A stretch of 64,000 bases of DNA, taken from NCBI GenBank assembly GCA_031771865.1, contig JASISA010000022.1, positions 1,674,001-1,738,000 of the forward strand, in the 5' to 3' direction. Origin of the DNA: Nothophaeocryptopus gaeumannii (lineage: Eukaryota > Ascomycota > Dothideomycetes > Mycosphaerellales > Mycosphaerellaceae). Shown here piece after piece: positions 54,663 through 64,000 of the stretch (position 1 is its first letter; each line of letters opens with the position of its first letter). Below the pieces are notes generated by a model. That model did no database searches, was not told where the DNA came from, and saw only the letters and a program-made list of their open reading frames with translations. A program made the position numbers and the translations under genes.

Positions 54663-57600
54663 CTAGGCCTCATCGTCATCCGTATCAGGCGGGTGTGGTG
54701 TTCCCTTGGGTGAGTTCAACCATTCGATATGTCGAAGTCTCCGTCGAACTTCTTGCTCCTTCTTCTCCTTCTTGGTCATCTTCTTCTTCTTGCGCGCCTT
54801 GAACTTCAACTCGCCACCCTCATTCTCCGCTTCACTCTGCACGGCAGAACCAGCAGGTGTGCCGTTCGTTGAAGGAGCAGCGGAGGAGGCCGCGGTCGAC
54901 GCGGCAGCTGAGGAAGCGAGAGATGAGCCTGGTCGCGAATCTTCGAAGCGGTCGAGGTTGACTGCCAAGTGGCCTTTTTGGGTGAGACGCCCGTTGTCAA
55001 CGTGCCATTGCTCGGGACAGAGGGCACCCACAAATTCTTCGTTGTGAGAGATCATGACGACACCGCCCTTGTATTCGCGGATGGCGACGGCGAGACCGCC
55101 GAGGGAATCACGGTCCAAGAAGTTAGTGGGTTCGTCGAGGACGAGGAGATGGGGGTTGTTCCTGTCAACAAGTTAGCATGCAAAAGTCAAATAGGTGTTG
55201 GGTTTGAAAACTTACCACATAGCACCTGCAAGCACGACCTTGACTTTCTGTCCTCCAGACAGACCGCTAATCTCGTTGTGGTTGGCAATCTCAGGGTCAA
55301 GACCAACGTCCTCAAAGTGCTTGGAGATGACCTTTGGTTCCAGCTGTCGGAAACCAAGACCCTCTCTGCTTGCCTCGTGGTCATCAAACTCTTGGACGAG
55401 CTTCTGGAATCCCCAGTCCATAAGAGTCTCCCTTGACACCATGCTGTTGTACTTCGGTAGCAAGTTCTTCCACTTGACCTCATACTGGAAACTCTTCTTG
55501 AACTTTTGTCGACCAATGAGAGCCTCAAGCTGCTTTGCAGCCTTGCCATCGCCGAGATCGATCCACTTCTCCATCTGAGCCTTGTCCTCATCCGTCAAGA
55601 CACGAGTTTGCTTAAGTAGCACCTCTCGGTCGTCGCCGTTAGCGTAACGCCATTGCAGGTACTGGTTTGGAGTCTTCTCAAGATGCATCTCGACGTGCTC
55701 CAGGGCGTGCTGCTTGATGTACCCAATACGCAAGTTGGGGTGCTTCTCGACTCGCCCAGATTGAGGGATGACTTCACCGGTCAGGACCTTGATGAGGGTA
55801 GACTTGCCAGCACCGTTTGGCCCGATGATGGCAACTCTGCTGCTCAAAGTCAAGCTGGCGGTGACATTGTTCAAGCTGGGCTTGGGCGCGCCTGGGTACG
55901 TGAAGGAGCAGTCGCTCATGCGAAGAATGGCTCGAGTGTTGGACTTGACACCGGTCAAAATACCAGGAGGCGGGAACTTGAAGGAGATCTGCGATGCAGA
56001 CAGAGTGTAGTAGCTCTTCGCCTCTGGGCGTACCTTCACCAAATCGGCCAAATTACCCTTGTAATGCACCAGTCTCTTGTTCTCGTAGTTGTAGATGTCA
56101 GTACAGACATCGTCCAAGAACCCGGAGTCGTGGGATACGATGAGGGAGCTGATCTCAGTGTGGGCCTTCAGGTACTCCTGGAGCCACTTCACGTTGGCAA
56201 CATCCAAGTGGTTGGTTGGTTCGTCCAGCAGGAAGACATCGGCGCGCATCAACATAGCTCTGGCCAAGGCGAGCTTCATCTTCCAACCACCAGACAAGCT
56301 TCCGACCTTTTGCTGCTGTCGACCCTCAGGTCCGCGGGTGAAGCCGACTTCTTCCAAGACGTTTTCGATTCGCTCTTTGCCCTCCTTCTGAAGCTCGGGG
56401 TCCTTCATGCAGTAGTCAAGAATAGAGATCTCAGCGTCTTCACCCTGATTGTGCTCCACGAAGCACGTTCGCACTTCATCTTGAGGCGGGAAACCATCAA
56501 GCTTGCCGTTCGCAATCGATCGCATCAAAGTAGACTTGCCCGCACCGTTGCGGCCACACAGACCGTAGCGGTGGCCCTTTAACAAACGCAGGTTGGTGTG
56601 CGAGAGCAAAAGCATACCTCCATAGCCAAGAGAAAAGTTGGCGTTGACAATCTCGACCTCGCCATCATCTTCTTTGATTGGCTCTCCGTACTTTCGAGCG
56701 TCCTCAGCCTGGTAGAACTCGATCATGCTCTCAGCGACCGCTTCGGCTTTTCCATCATCCATCAGAGGCTGGAGGTAGGGAGCGATGTTGTCGTTGAGGC
56801 GGTGCAGCAATCGTAAGTTCGCATTCTCCGCCACTGCATCGCCAATAAAGACCTTTGCGTGCGCCCAAACGTCGGAGTCGCCCGGGTAGTTGAGCAAGCC
56901 ACCGTTTTGCTTCACCTCCTTCTCCAGCAGCTCTCGGGCATCGGTAGATCTAACACGCTCGAGAGCATGCGCTGCTTTTGAGTCACCCTTCTGAATCTCG
57001 CCCATGGCAGCGAGCATGGTTTCCAACGCTCTTGCGCCGATCTCACGCACTTCCGGCAAAGATGCGCGATCCTTGATTGCTTGAATGCCAGGCTTCAGCT
57101 TTGGTAGGAACGAACGGGCCTCGATCGGATCATGCACGAGCTTCGTCAAGTTCTCGACAACGACTGCAGTTTGGCGCAGAACTTCTTGTGAGGTAGTAGG
57201 GTTGTTCAGGACACGCTCCAAGATTGGTGTAATCAGCGCAAGCACTGGAGATGTGACGATGGTCACGAAAGTGGTCTGGCTGAGTGCGTGAATCGCCTTT
57301 TGCAGAGCTTCCTTGCTGGTGTCCTCCATGCTGTTCAACAACAGCGGTATCCGCGGCGCCACATCGTCGTTTTGGAGCAGTGTAGTCAGGCTGTTCATAG
57401 TCTTCGTGGACTGCTTCGCAACTTCTCTCTGAATGTCGTGCATGCCTGCTTCGACGATTGGGATCAAGCTCTCCAGCTTTCGCCCCATTGCCTCACGGAC
57501 CACGTCCTTGCTCTCTTCGACCTCTTTGCTCTCCATGCCCATCTGCGCGCCGTCCGCCATCCGGCCTATGAGCTCAAAAGCACCCACGGCGCCTTGCCAT

Positions 57601-58106
57601 TTCCCAGTGGTCTTCCGCAAATATTGCTGGAGGAGAGGCAACAGGCCGTAGACCTTTGCTTCGCTCGAAAGGTGTCCGTAGAGTGCGTCGAGCGCATATC
57701 GTGCTCCTTCCTTCACACCTGATTGCCGGTCCGACAGCACATCCAATGCAGCGCTAACCAGGCCTTGCTCTTGCAATAGGAATATGACCTCGCTCAGTCG
57801 GCATTTAGGCGGAAATCGCTCAAATATTGCGCCTATGGCGAACATGGCACCCTCTCGCTTTCCCACCTCCTTCTTGTTCGTCGAGGCCTTGATGATCTCA
57901 GGCAGAATCTCATATGCTGAGAGTCCGCGAAAGCCGACGCTGTTCAGAAGAAGATCCGTAAGTGCGTACGAGGCGTCGAGACTCTCCTGCGACGTCTTGG
58001 AGGAGTAAATGGACTTGGTGATCGACGCAACATCGTCCGGAGACGGCGCGGCGGTCTTGCTGGCGACCATGACTGGAGGCGTGGGAGGCGACTCGTGGTG
58101 AGGCAT
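54663..58106 (-). CDS. NEW1: New1/Elf1 ABC-F ATPase
   Basis: Predicted exons 58106-55216 and 55161-54663 give 1129 residues; the 54-nt intron (GTAAGT...CAG) falls inside AGAMW|NNPHLLVLDEPTN, the second Walker B region. N-terminal HEAT repeats (about 25-430) precede a first ATPase (GRNGAGKST about 520, LSGGWKMKL, LLDEPTNHLD), then a second (GPNGAGKST about 762, LSGGQKVKV). A chromodomain-like insertion (KKSFQYEVKWKNL) lies between the Walker A and signature motifs. The Lys-rich end RLRHIEWLNSPKGTP with PDTDDDE is diagnostic for New1 rather than eEF3. Yeast New1 acts in translation termination and ribosome recycling; S. pombe Elf1 in mRNA export. The Gln/Asn prion domain of yeast New1 is absent. 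Cytosolic, ribosome-associated. Confidence 0.94.
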
Positions 58107-58704
58107 GCCTCAAGTGTCGCGGGATTGTCTTTGTTGTAGGCTCTGTTCGAATTCGGAACGGAAATTCTTCAACGAGAAATTCCTGTGAATAAGCAGCTGA
58201 AAGGGCCGGTGTTCCTCGGTCACTATTGCTGCCCAACAAATTTCGCACGACCTGGCACTTCCAGTGTGCAAGGAGGTCTGCGTGAAAATATATGAAAGGG
58301 AGGAGTGGAGATTTGGTGGTGAGGACAGCAGGGTGAAAGGGAGGAAGACGGAGACGAACACGCTTCAAAAATGTCCCTCCTCAACTTCTTGACCGGCATT
58401 CCCTGTCTTTCTCCACCAATTGCCCGTGCACGCGGGTTCTGATAAGATACGGGTGGCACAGACCCGGCCCTAAAACTCGTGCTCCGATCACGTGACAATT
58501 ACAAAAAAGGCCTGTATGAAAGGTGTGAAGGAGATGTGGGAGAAACCATGAAACTGTCATTGGTATCAGAAGCGCTTCGTTGGTACCATTGTAATGCCTA
58601 GAACTTCGATGCCTCCTTTAGCCGCAGACTATGCAGCGGTGGCCCATTCCGTAGAAGCTCATGCACCCATCATGCCCTCCAACAATCACCATCATTTTGT
58701 CAAT
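58107..58704. other. intergenic region, 598 bp
   Basis: Promoter of NEW1 and 3' flank of the eL24 gene. No gene seen. Confidence 0.55.
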
Positions 58705-59577
58705 TTAGCGGGTGGTGGCCTTGACCTTTGGCGCAGAGCCCTTGGCGGCCTGCTTGCTAACCTGGCTTGAAGATTGTCAGTACTGATGAAACTAATAAGA
58801 GCACTCCCGTAGAACTTACCGGCCGGTAGTCTGGCCAGCGGCGGTCTTGGCGGCACTCTTCGCCTTCTCGGCCTTCTTTGCGGATTCGGTGTCGGCACGC
58901 TTCTTCTTGCCATCCTCAATGGCCTGCTTGCGGGCAGCAGAGCGGGCTTCAGGGCGCTGAGAGCGGCGCTCCTTGATCACATCGAGGGAAGCACCGACAA
59001 CAGCACGCTGAGCCTTGACTTGCTTGCGGCGGCGGGTCTTGGCTTGCTCCTGCGATATGTGTCAGACCACACTCGAACAGGCCTTTCACATATTCATCAT
59101 CATACCTCAGAAATACCCTTTCTGCGCTGGCGACGGCAGAGAACAGTCCACGCAATGCGACGTGGGTTCTTGCGCTGAAGGAACAGCGACTCGCTCTTGC
59201 CGTTCTGGAAGCGGAAGATCTTGCTGTCTCCACGGACGAAGAGCTTGCCCTATAGGGTATAAACCGTCAGCCCGGATTCCCTCCAAAGGTTGCGTGCACC
59301 CTCGGGCTTGTGTCAAAGGACGGTTTGTGTAAACGCGGTTGTCCATGTCCATTCATCCCATTCAGACGGCATCGACGGCGCATGCAGCATATTTCGAAGC
59401 TGATGCAGTCGTTCTTCGTCTCGTGCGTATTCGCATTCCTCCTCTTCGTACTTTCATGTTGGACTTCCTCCTCTTTCAGATGATCTGGGTTGTGCGCAAG
59501 CGCATCGCGACAGACGGCTATCGTACCTTTCCAGGGTAGATCTTCTGACCGGAGAATGTGTCGTCGTAGGTTCTCAT
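58705..59577 (-). CDS. RPL24: 60S ribosomal protein eL24
   Basis: Predicted exons 59577-59527, 59249-59106, 59049-58820 and 58765-58705 give 161 residues with all introns GT-AG. The protein follows yeast eL24: SGQKIYPGK, LFVRGDSKIFRFQNGKS, LFLQRKNPRRIAWTVLYRR, KGISEEQAKTRRRK, VKAQRAVVGASLDVIKERRS and a basic Ala/Lys-rich end VSKQAAKGSAPKVKATTR. It lies in the large ribosomal subunit. The first intron (277 nt) is about five times the local norm. The last acceptor (TCAAG) is non-consensus; the CAG four bases downstream would give a different frame without eL24 similarity, so the AAG site is favoured. Confidence 0.93.
59250..59526 (-). other. long first intron of the eL24 gene
   Basis: 277 nt, GTACGA...CTATAG, with a CTGAC branch site near the 3' end. 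CUGA boxes are present, but no complete RUGAUGA box C is seen, so a C/D snoRNA is not called. Confidence 0.6.
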
Positions 59578-59829
59578 TTTGGCGACGATTGGATTGGCGT
59601 GTGTCGCTGGTGACGTGGGCTCCTTGCCTGTGAAGTGGTGTCGCTGAAGCCGGAGACGAATTTGAAGGAGGTGCGATCGAGGGGTGCTTGGCGGATGACT
59701 CAGCCGAGCGAGCCTCAACTTCAACACGTCGCCCACGACTTCGATGGCGACCCCAAAACATCACACCTCTCAATGACCAAGCCGACAGCTTGTCATCTTA
59801 TCACGTATACCGCTCAGTCATACGCAGGA

Positions 59830-60423
59830 CCTTGAACACCAGCAAACGCGATGGCCAACTCTTCAGGAGACAATCGTATCTTCCAATTGCCATTGAGACT
59901 GCATTCGCCATTCCTGAGCTGTTGCAGTACATCTTGCTGTTCCTGGGGCCTCACGATCTGATGGTTCTGACACGCGTCAATGGAAGCTGCGAGTCCATCG
60001 CTCATCTCAGTCCAGCTGAGACCGGCACTTGATCGTATGCCAGCAAGACACTTCAGCGGGCGCTTCGACTGGAAGATAGATGGCCTTCAACTCAACAACA
60101 GAGCCTTTGAGTGGCATAGATCAGGAGGTAATATCAGCTTGGTACCGCCTTCCCTTTATCATGCGGCATCATGTGCACTGTACAATTGTTCTGGGCCACC
60201 TGAGGCCATTTTCAGCTGGAACTGCCTCATGTCTCCCTACCGTGCTCCTGTCCGCACCGAACTCGCTGACGAGTATCTCACCGACCCGCCGCTGCCGACG
60301 AGTGTTTATTGCGCGAATAGTGGCAGCTCGAAACATCTACATGACCCGCGAGCGGGCACGGAGGGCAATCGCAATTGTATGTTTGAGGCCTCAGCTGATC
60401 TGCAGGCTTGCACGGTTGATTGA
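59830..60423 (+). pseudogene. F-box protein gene, broken frame
   Basis: An F-box helix pair is readable at about 59889-59979 (AIPELLQYILLFLGPHDLMVLTRVN), but no in-frame ATG precedes it. The ATG at 59851 is in a different frame. Downstream similarity continues in frame +1 (VQLRPALDRMPARHF) to the stop at 60421-60423. There, ELADEYLTDPPLPT resembles the SW..M..TDPP element common in dothideomycete F-box proteins. Two shifts in about 120 nt and no splice sites that repair them suggest a decayed gene rather than a functional SCF adaptor. Unspliced introns in this part cannot be fully excluded. Confidence 0.45.
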
Positions 60424-60692
60424 GATGGTCGATCTGGGCCATGCCATGGAAAATTTTGCTCTTACGCAGACGGGTGGCCTGCCTGCGGTAATGATGACTG
60501 AGTGGTGGCCGAGCAACAACGTAGCTTTAGGAACGACGCCCCCGCACAGCACGCCGTATCGCTCGTGAGAACCTGGCCAGTACACTTCTGCCTTTTCCGT
60601 CTACAGTCGTGGTTCTAGGAACGACTGGATTGCTAGGGCTATCACGCGTAGCAAGTTGTATACAACGCGAGCAATTTGCTGACTAATAGCGC

Positions 60693-61988
60693 ATGCCAGC
60701 TGAAAGCAACATATCCAGATGCCTCACATTGAGCTCCCCAGCCCTCCCCGCACCGCGCCTTCTCTCGAGCCCAGCACTGAATATGACAGCAGGAAAGAGT
60801 GCTCTGCACATCCAGCCGGACGATGAGGCGTACTGGCTGAGCGTGCGAGCGCAGCTGGAACCAATGTTTGTGAACACTCAGCTGGTCAATTCCCGCCGCG
60901 GGCCAGCACCTAAGGTTGTCCGGGATAAAGTACGCTCTTTAGTCGACCTCTCACTCTCCTACGAGCTTGATGAATACAAGCCTTTCAAGGCGATGAAAGA
61001 GACCGGCTCTTCCGTCATCGCGAGAGCATCACTTGCGGAATACTTCGGTGCCTCGAAGGACGAGATTGCTCTTACGAGAAATGCCATGGAGGGAATCGCC
61101 ACAGTACTGAATGGCTTGGACCTTGAAGCAGGTGACGAAGTTCTCGCAACGAAGTTTTGCTACGACTTCAACTTGGCTATTCTCCGACAGCGAGCTGCAC
61201 GTGAAGGCATCGTGATCAGACTGGTCAACTTGCCATTTGAACAAACAGACGACGCCGCCATCATCTCTGCATTCGAAGCTGCGTTCACAACGAAGACGAA
61301 AGTGATCACTTTCCCGCACATCGTTGGTCGAACGGGTCTGCTTCTCCCCGTGAGGGCACTCGGCGAAATGGCGAGAAAGCGAGGTATCTTCTCCTTCGTA
61401 GACGGCGCACACTCTGTCGGACACATCGATTTCCGACTAGACGAGCTCGGCTGCGACGCTTTTGCAGCATGCCTTCACAAGTGGATGTACGGGCCTAGAG
61501 GTACTGGCTTTCTCTACATTCAGAAAGATCAAATCTCGAAAGTCTGGCCATTATTTGCGACTTGGTCAGGTCAGCCTGCCGATACGATCGAGAAGTTCGA
61601 GGAGGTAGGGACAGTATTTAAAGCATTGCCAGCTGCAATTCCGGAGATGATCAAGTTTAATCAGGAGCTCGGTCAGCCTGAGAAGGCTGCACGTTTTACG
61701 TATTTGCGAGATCGATGGGCGCTACGAATGGTGAAGCATCCCCGTGTCAGAATGCTGATGGATCTGGAAGCTACGCCTGGCACTGGATTTGGAGCTTTTG
61801 CTATAGAGCATATGGAAGGCGAGCACTTTGCTCGTACGTTGTTACAAGAACACCACATCCATGTGAAGGCTTTTGAGATGGAAGAGGACGCTTCGATGAC
61901 AGGCGTTCATGTCTCTCCTGGACTTGCGAATACCGTTGAGGAAGTTGACAGGTTCGTTGCCGCGGCTCTCTTGATCCTCGATCGATGA
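60693..61988 (+). CDS. class V PLP-dependent aminotransferase (isopenicillin N epimerase/CsdA-like)
   Basis: Single exon, 431 residues. The PLP-binding lysine is in CLHKWMYGPRG (Lys263), and the cofactor-binding Asp237 and His240 in FVDGAHSVGH. TRNAMEGIATVLNGLDLEAGDEVL and FPHIVGRTGLLLPVRAL are class V signature helices. The C-terminal domain contains GVHVSPGLANTVEEVDRF. The closest pattern is the bacterial isopenicillin N epimerase-like branch. Members act as cysteine desulfurases, epimerases or aminotransferases, so the substrate is unresolved. No targeting signal is certain; the first 30 residues are Ser/Pro/Leu-rich and an internal ATG (60783, MTAGKSALH) is an alternative start. The lack of introns fits a possible bacterial origin, though most local genes are intron-poor too. 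Confidence 0.88.
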   Translation: MPAESNISRCLTLSSPALPAPRLLSSPALNMTAGKSALHIQPDDEAYWLSVRAQLEPMFVNTQLVNSRRGPAPKVVRDKVRSLVDLSLSYELDEYKPFKAMKETGSSVIARASLAEYFGASKDEIALTRNAMEGIATVLNGLDLEAGDEVLATKFCYDFNLAILRQRAAREGIVIRLVNLPFEQTDDAAIISAFEAAFTTKTKVITFPHIVGRTGLLLPVRALGEMARKRGIFSFVDGAHSVGHIDFRLDELGCDAFAACLHKWMYGPRGTGFLYIQKDQISKVWPLFATWSGQPADTIEKFEEVGTVFKALPAAIPEMIKFNQELGQPEKAARFTYLRDRWALRMVKHPRVRMLMDLEATPGTGFGAFAIEHMEGEHFARTLLQEHHIHVKAFEMEEDASMTGVHVSPGLANTVEEVDRFVAAALLILDR

Positions 61989-62018
61989 CAGTTGATAGCT
62001 TCGCTGCCATCGACGTGC

Positions 62019-62475
62019 TCATACCTCGAACTCGAACCAAAGTCTTGTCTGATCGATCAGCCTGCCCTTTTCGTTGAACAGCACGCCTTCATTCTTCAGC
62101 AACTCCAATTTCTTCGTCTGGTTGACGCCGCTGGGTGCATCTACACTCAAGACATCAGATTGCCACTTTCGTGTCTTCGGAGAAGTGAACGCACCTTGCC
62201 ATTCGCCTAAGAAGCCTCCCACGTACTAGAAAGTAAAAGTCAGCTTCCGCTTCTAATCTTTGCGACATAGGTGGTCGTACTCCATCAGCGCTGATAATCC
62301 GATGACAAGGCACTACCGGCGCGAACGGGTTTCTTCGAAGGGCTCCGCCGACCGCCCGCGGACTCGATTGAAGCGCTTTGGACAGCGCTGCATACGTGCT
62401 AACTTTACCTGAAGGTATCTGCTTCAGTAAAGCGTAGACTCGCGTTTGGTACCCCGTGACTGTTGGCGTAGTCAT
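62019..62475 (-). CDS. MGMT-type O6-alkylguanine-DNA alkyltransferase, single-domain
   Basis: Predicted exons 62475-62281 and 62225-62019 give 133 residues; the 55-nt GT-AG intron is in phase 0 directly after the active-site region, and exon 2 continues VGGFLGEWQG. The active-site motif PCHR is intact (Cys57), preceded by the wing-helix and arginine finger SSPRAVGGAL (Arg40). An alkyltransferase-like (ATL) protein would carry Trp at the cysteine position; this one has Cys and so could remove alkyl groups from O6-guanine. Only the C-terminal catalytic/DNA-binding domain is present, the N-terminal domain of full-length MGMT being absent. The stop lies 30 bp from the stop of the convergent aminotransferase. 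Confidence 0.88.
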
Positions 62476-62992
62476 CTCGTGGAGGTGGAGTATTCAGTGT
62501 AGTTGCAGTTGTTCCTCCTCTTAGACAGGCTGCTACTATGTATACGTTTTGAGTTAGGAGTCATCATCACCAAAGTTGATCATCAATGGACAGTTCCAGA
62601 GCAATGTTGCAGGAATACTTATTGTATTCATCCGAGCGTACCGCCCTCCGTATTTGATGACAAGGATCTGGTGGCAGGAATGACGTCTCCGCTGCTCCCG
62701 ACCTCCGACCACTCCTCACTCTTCGAACTTAGAACTGTCAACGTGACCCGTTGCCTGGTCGAGCAAACAAACAGGCACCACTCATACCCCAGTCGACGAA
62801 AAGATCAATTGGAATTCATTTAATGGCCTAACATGCGACGGCGAGGAGCATGACGCCCGCCAGACGACATCCTCGAGCGAAGCGGACTTACCTCACGCGA
62901 CCTGAGGCCTTCGGCGGTTGTGTGGTCTTACGATCATCGCATAATTCTATACCTTAAGCCCTAATTCAAACGAAACGATCCAGTCCACGAAG
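62476..62992. other. divergent promoter region, 517 bp
   Basis: Lies between the alkyltransferase gene (leftward) and the MFS gene (rightward). No gene seen. Confidence 0.55.
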
Positions 62993-64000
62993 ATGTCTCG
63001 CCTCTTCCCAAAACTTACAGCTACGGGCCTCCAAGCCGCAGCCTACCTCCTCGGCATAGCCCTCTTCAGCATTTCCTTCCTCGTCTTCCTGAACAGCAGC
63101 ATCTCCTTCGTGGTCACCGAAGTCATAGGCCAGAAAGAAGGAGTCGGCGATGCAGTAGGGACACTTGGATTCGCAGACGAATTGCTCGCGCTCGTGGCTT
63201 GTCCACTCTGGGGTATGCTGAGCGATCGCATTGGAGTGAGAGCTGTCGCGTTGACGGGATATTGTATCGTTGCTTTTAGTCTGGTCTGTCTGGTGCAGAG
63301 CACGAATGTCTATCCTGAGTTGCTGTTCGGGAGGTTGTTGTTCAGTGTGGGAGGAGCGGCGTGCAGTACGATGGTTACGGCCGTGCTGCCTAGTATGGTC
63401 GCGGAGCGAGCTGATGAAACAGAAGGAGATGGAGACGAAGAAGCTGTCGCGTCCAATGGACCTGCGGCGAGGATAAGAGAGGAAGAGAGGGCAAGTAGGA
63501 ATGGAAGTATTGGACACGCGACAAGTCCGAGTATTAATTCTGAGTTGACGATTACGCCGGCGAGTTATGCGAGTAATGGCCAGCAGCAGCAGGGCAACGA
63601 GCAGAGCAAGAGCACGAATGCGAAAGACGAAGAAGAAGACGAGCACACAGACGCTGGAACATCCCAGCTCGCAGGCATGGTAGGCTTCTTCACCGGGGCC
63701 GGCGCCTTAGTCGCCCTAGCAATCTTCCTGCCCCTCCCAGCCTACCTCCAAGGCGACGGCTTCAGCCAAGCCCAAAGCGTCCAATCGAGCTTCTACATCG
63801 TAGCAGCCATCGCAGTCTGCGTGGCAATCTTCATCTTCTTCGGCCTCCGCCACCTCCCAGGCGAAGAAAAGAAAAACTTCCGCTCCCTCTTCCGCCCACC
63901 CTACGACGAGACAACAACCATCGGGCCAGACGGAAATCCACATATCATCCTTTCCCCTCAACCAAGCTACTTCACTCTAGCCTGGCAAGCCCTCAAACTC
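62993..64000 (+). CDS. MFS transporter, 5' part (runs off the window)
   Basis: The frame from the ATG at 62993 (MSRLFPKLTA) stays open to the right edge (336 codons), so the C-terminal part is missing. Helix 1 is AAAYLLGIALFSISFLVFL. Helix 2 precedes CPLWGMLSDRIGVRAVALTG, the MFS loop 2-3 signature (WGxLSDRxGxR). Further helices are YCIVAFSLVCLV and the FGRLLFSVGGAACSTMVTAVL stretch. A long acidic and Ser-rich cytosolic loop (about residues 140-220) separates these from LAGMVGFFTGAGALVALAIFLPLPAYLQ and FYIVAAIAVCVAIFIFFGLRHLP. Substrate unknown. Confidence 0.85.
   Translation, partial: MSRLFPKLTATGLQAAAYLLGIALFSISFLVFLNSSISFVVTEVIGQKEGVGDAVGTLGFADELLALVACPLWGMLSDRIGVRAVALTGYCIVAFSLVCLVQSTNVYPELLFGRLLFSVGGAACSTMVTAVLPSMVAERADETEGDGDEEAVASNGPAARIREEERASRNGSIGHATSPSINSELTITPASYASNGQQQQGNEQSKSTNAKDEEEDEHTDAGTSQLAGMVGFFTGAGALVALAIFLPLPAYLQGDGFSQAQSVQSSFYIVAAIAVCVAIFIFFGLRHLPGEEKKNFRSLFRPPYDETTTIGPDGNPHIILSPQPSYFTLAWQALKL

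Noticed and set aside
54663..58106. Assignment as eEF3
   Set aside because: The VRTCFVEH segment and the C-terminal EWLNSPKGTP...DTDDDE block match New1/Elf1 rather than eEF3.
59250..59526. C/D box snoRNA in the eL24 intron
   Set aside because: CUGA boxes occur, but no RUGAUGA box C with terminal pairing was seen.

Overview
The window is nuclear DNA of a filamentous ascomycete (Pezizomycotina). The evidence is short (about 50-85 nt) GT-AG introns with CTNAY branch sites, long single-exon genes, and fungus-specific families: Zn2Cys6 regulator, Kch-type K+ transporter, Skt5/Chs4, New1/Elf1. Gene style and several lineage-restricted proteins suggest a dothideomycete, but that is inference. There is no operon structure, no rRNA and no recognisable transposon.

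Layout. 1-10.5 kb: 3' part of a Zn2Cys6-type regulator, a membrane-anchored GH3 beta-glucosidase, a beta-lactamase-fold serine hydrolase and an MFS transporter. 10.5-15.5 kb is the most eroded stretch. It holds an ankyrin ORF, an unrecognised coding-like remnant, a small secreted-protein gene with an in-frame TGA, and a 5'-truncated relative of its large neighbour. 15.5-30 kb: a 1497-residue membrane-anchored protein with an OTU-like C-terminal domain, an acidic protein, a Kch1-type K+ transporter, the first of two paralogous membrane proteins, and a gamma-ear-motif trafficking protein. 30-36 kb: the SEN1 helicase. 38-43 kb: a large disordered protein and the second paralogous membrane protein, inverted relative to the first. 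43-54 kb: the Skt5/Chs4 chitin synthase activator with a C-terminal CaaX box, a secreted glycoprotein followed by a G-rich 7-nt repeat, a cyclin-like protein and a plasma-membrane syntaxin. 54-64 kb: New1/Elf1, ribosomal protein eL24, a broken F-box gene, a class V aminotransferase, an MGMT-type DNA repair protein and the 5' part of a second MFS transporter that runs off the window.

Functional themes. Core housekeeping genes (SEN1, NEW1, eL24, syntaxin, SKT5) alternate with less conserved genes. Exocytosis and cell wall are represented by the syntaxin, the chitin synthase activator, the gamma-ear-motif protein and the secreted or membrane hydrolases. Many gene pairs converge with very short 3' spacers (30 bp for aminotransferase/MGMT, 77 bp for the membrane paralogue and gamma-ear protein).

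The least explained material is (i) the OTU-like tandem pair, one copy lacking the catalytic cysteine, (ii) the inverted membrane-protein paralogues with identical intron phases, (iii) the hidden secreted gene with a premature stop, and (iv) a 13-copy G-triplet repeat directly behind a stop codon. Exon coordinates are splice predictions made by eye from frame, GT-AG and branch sites.
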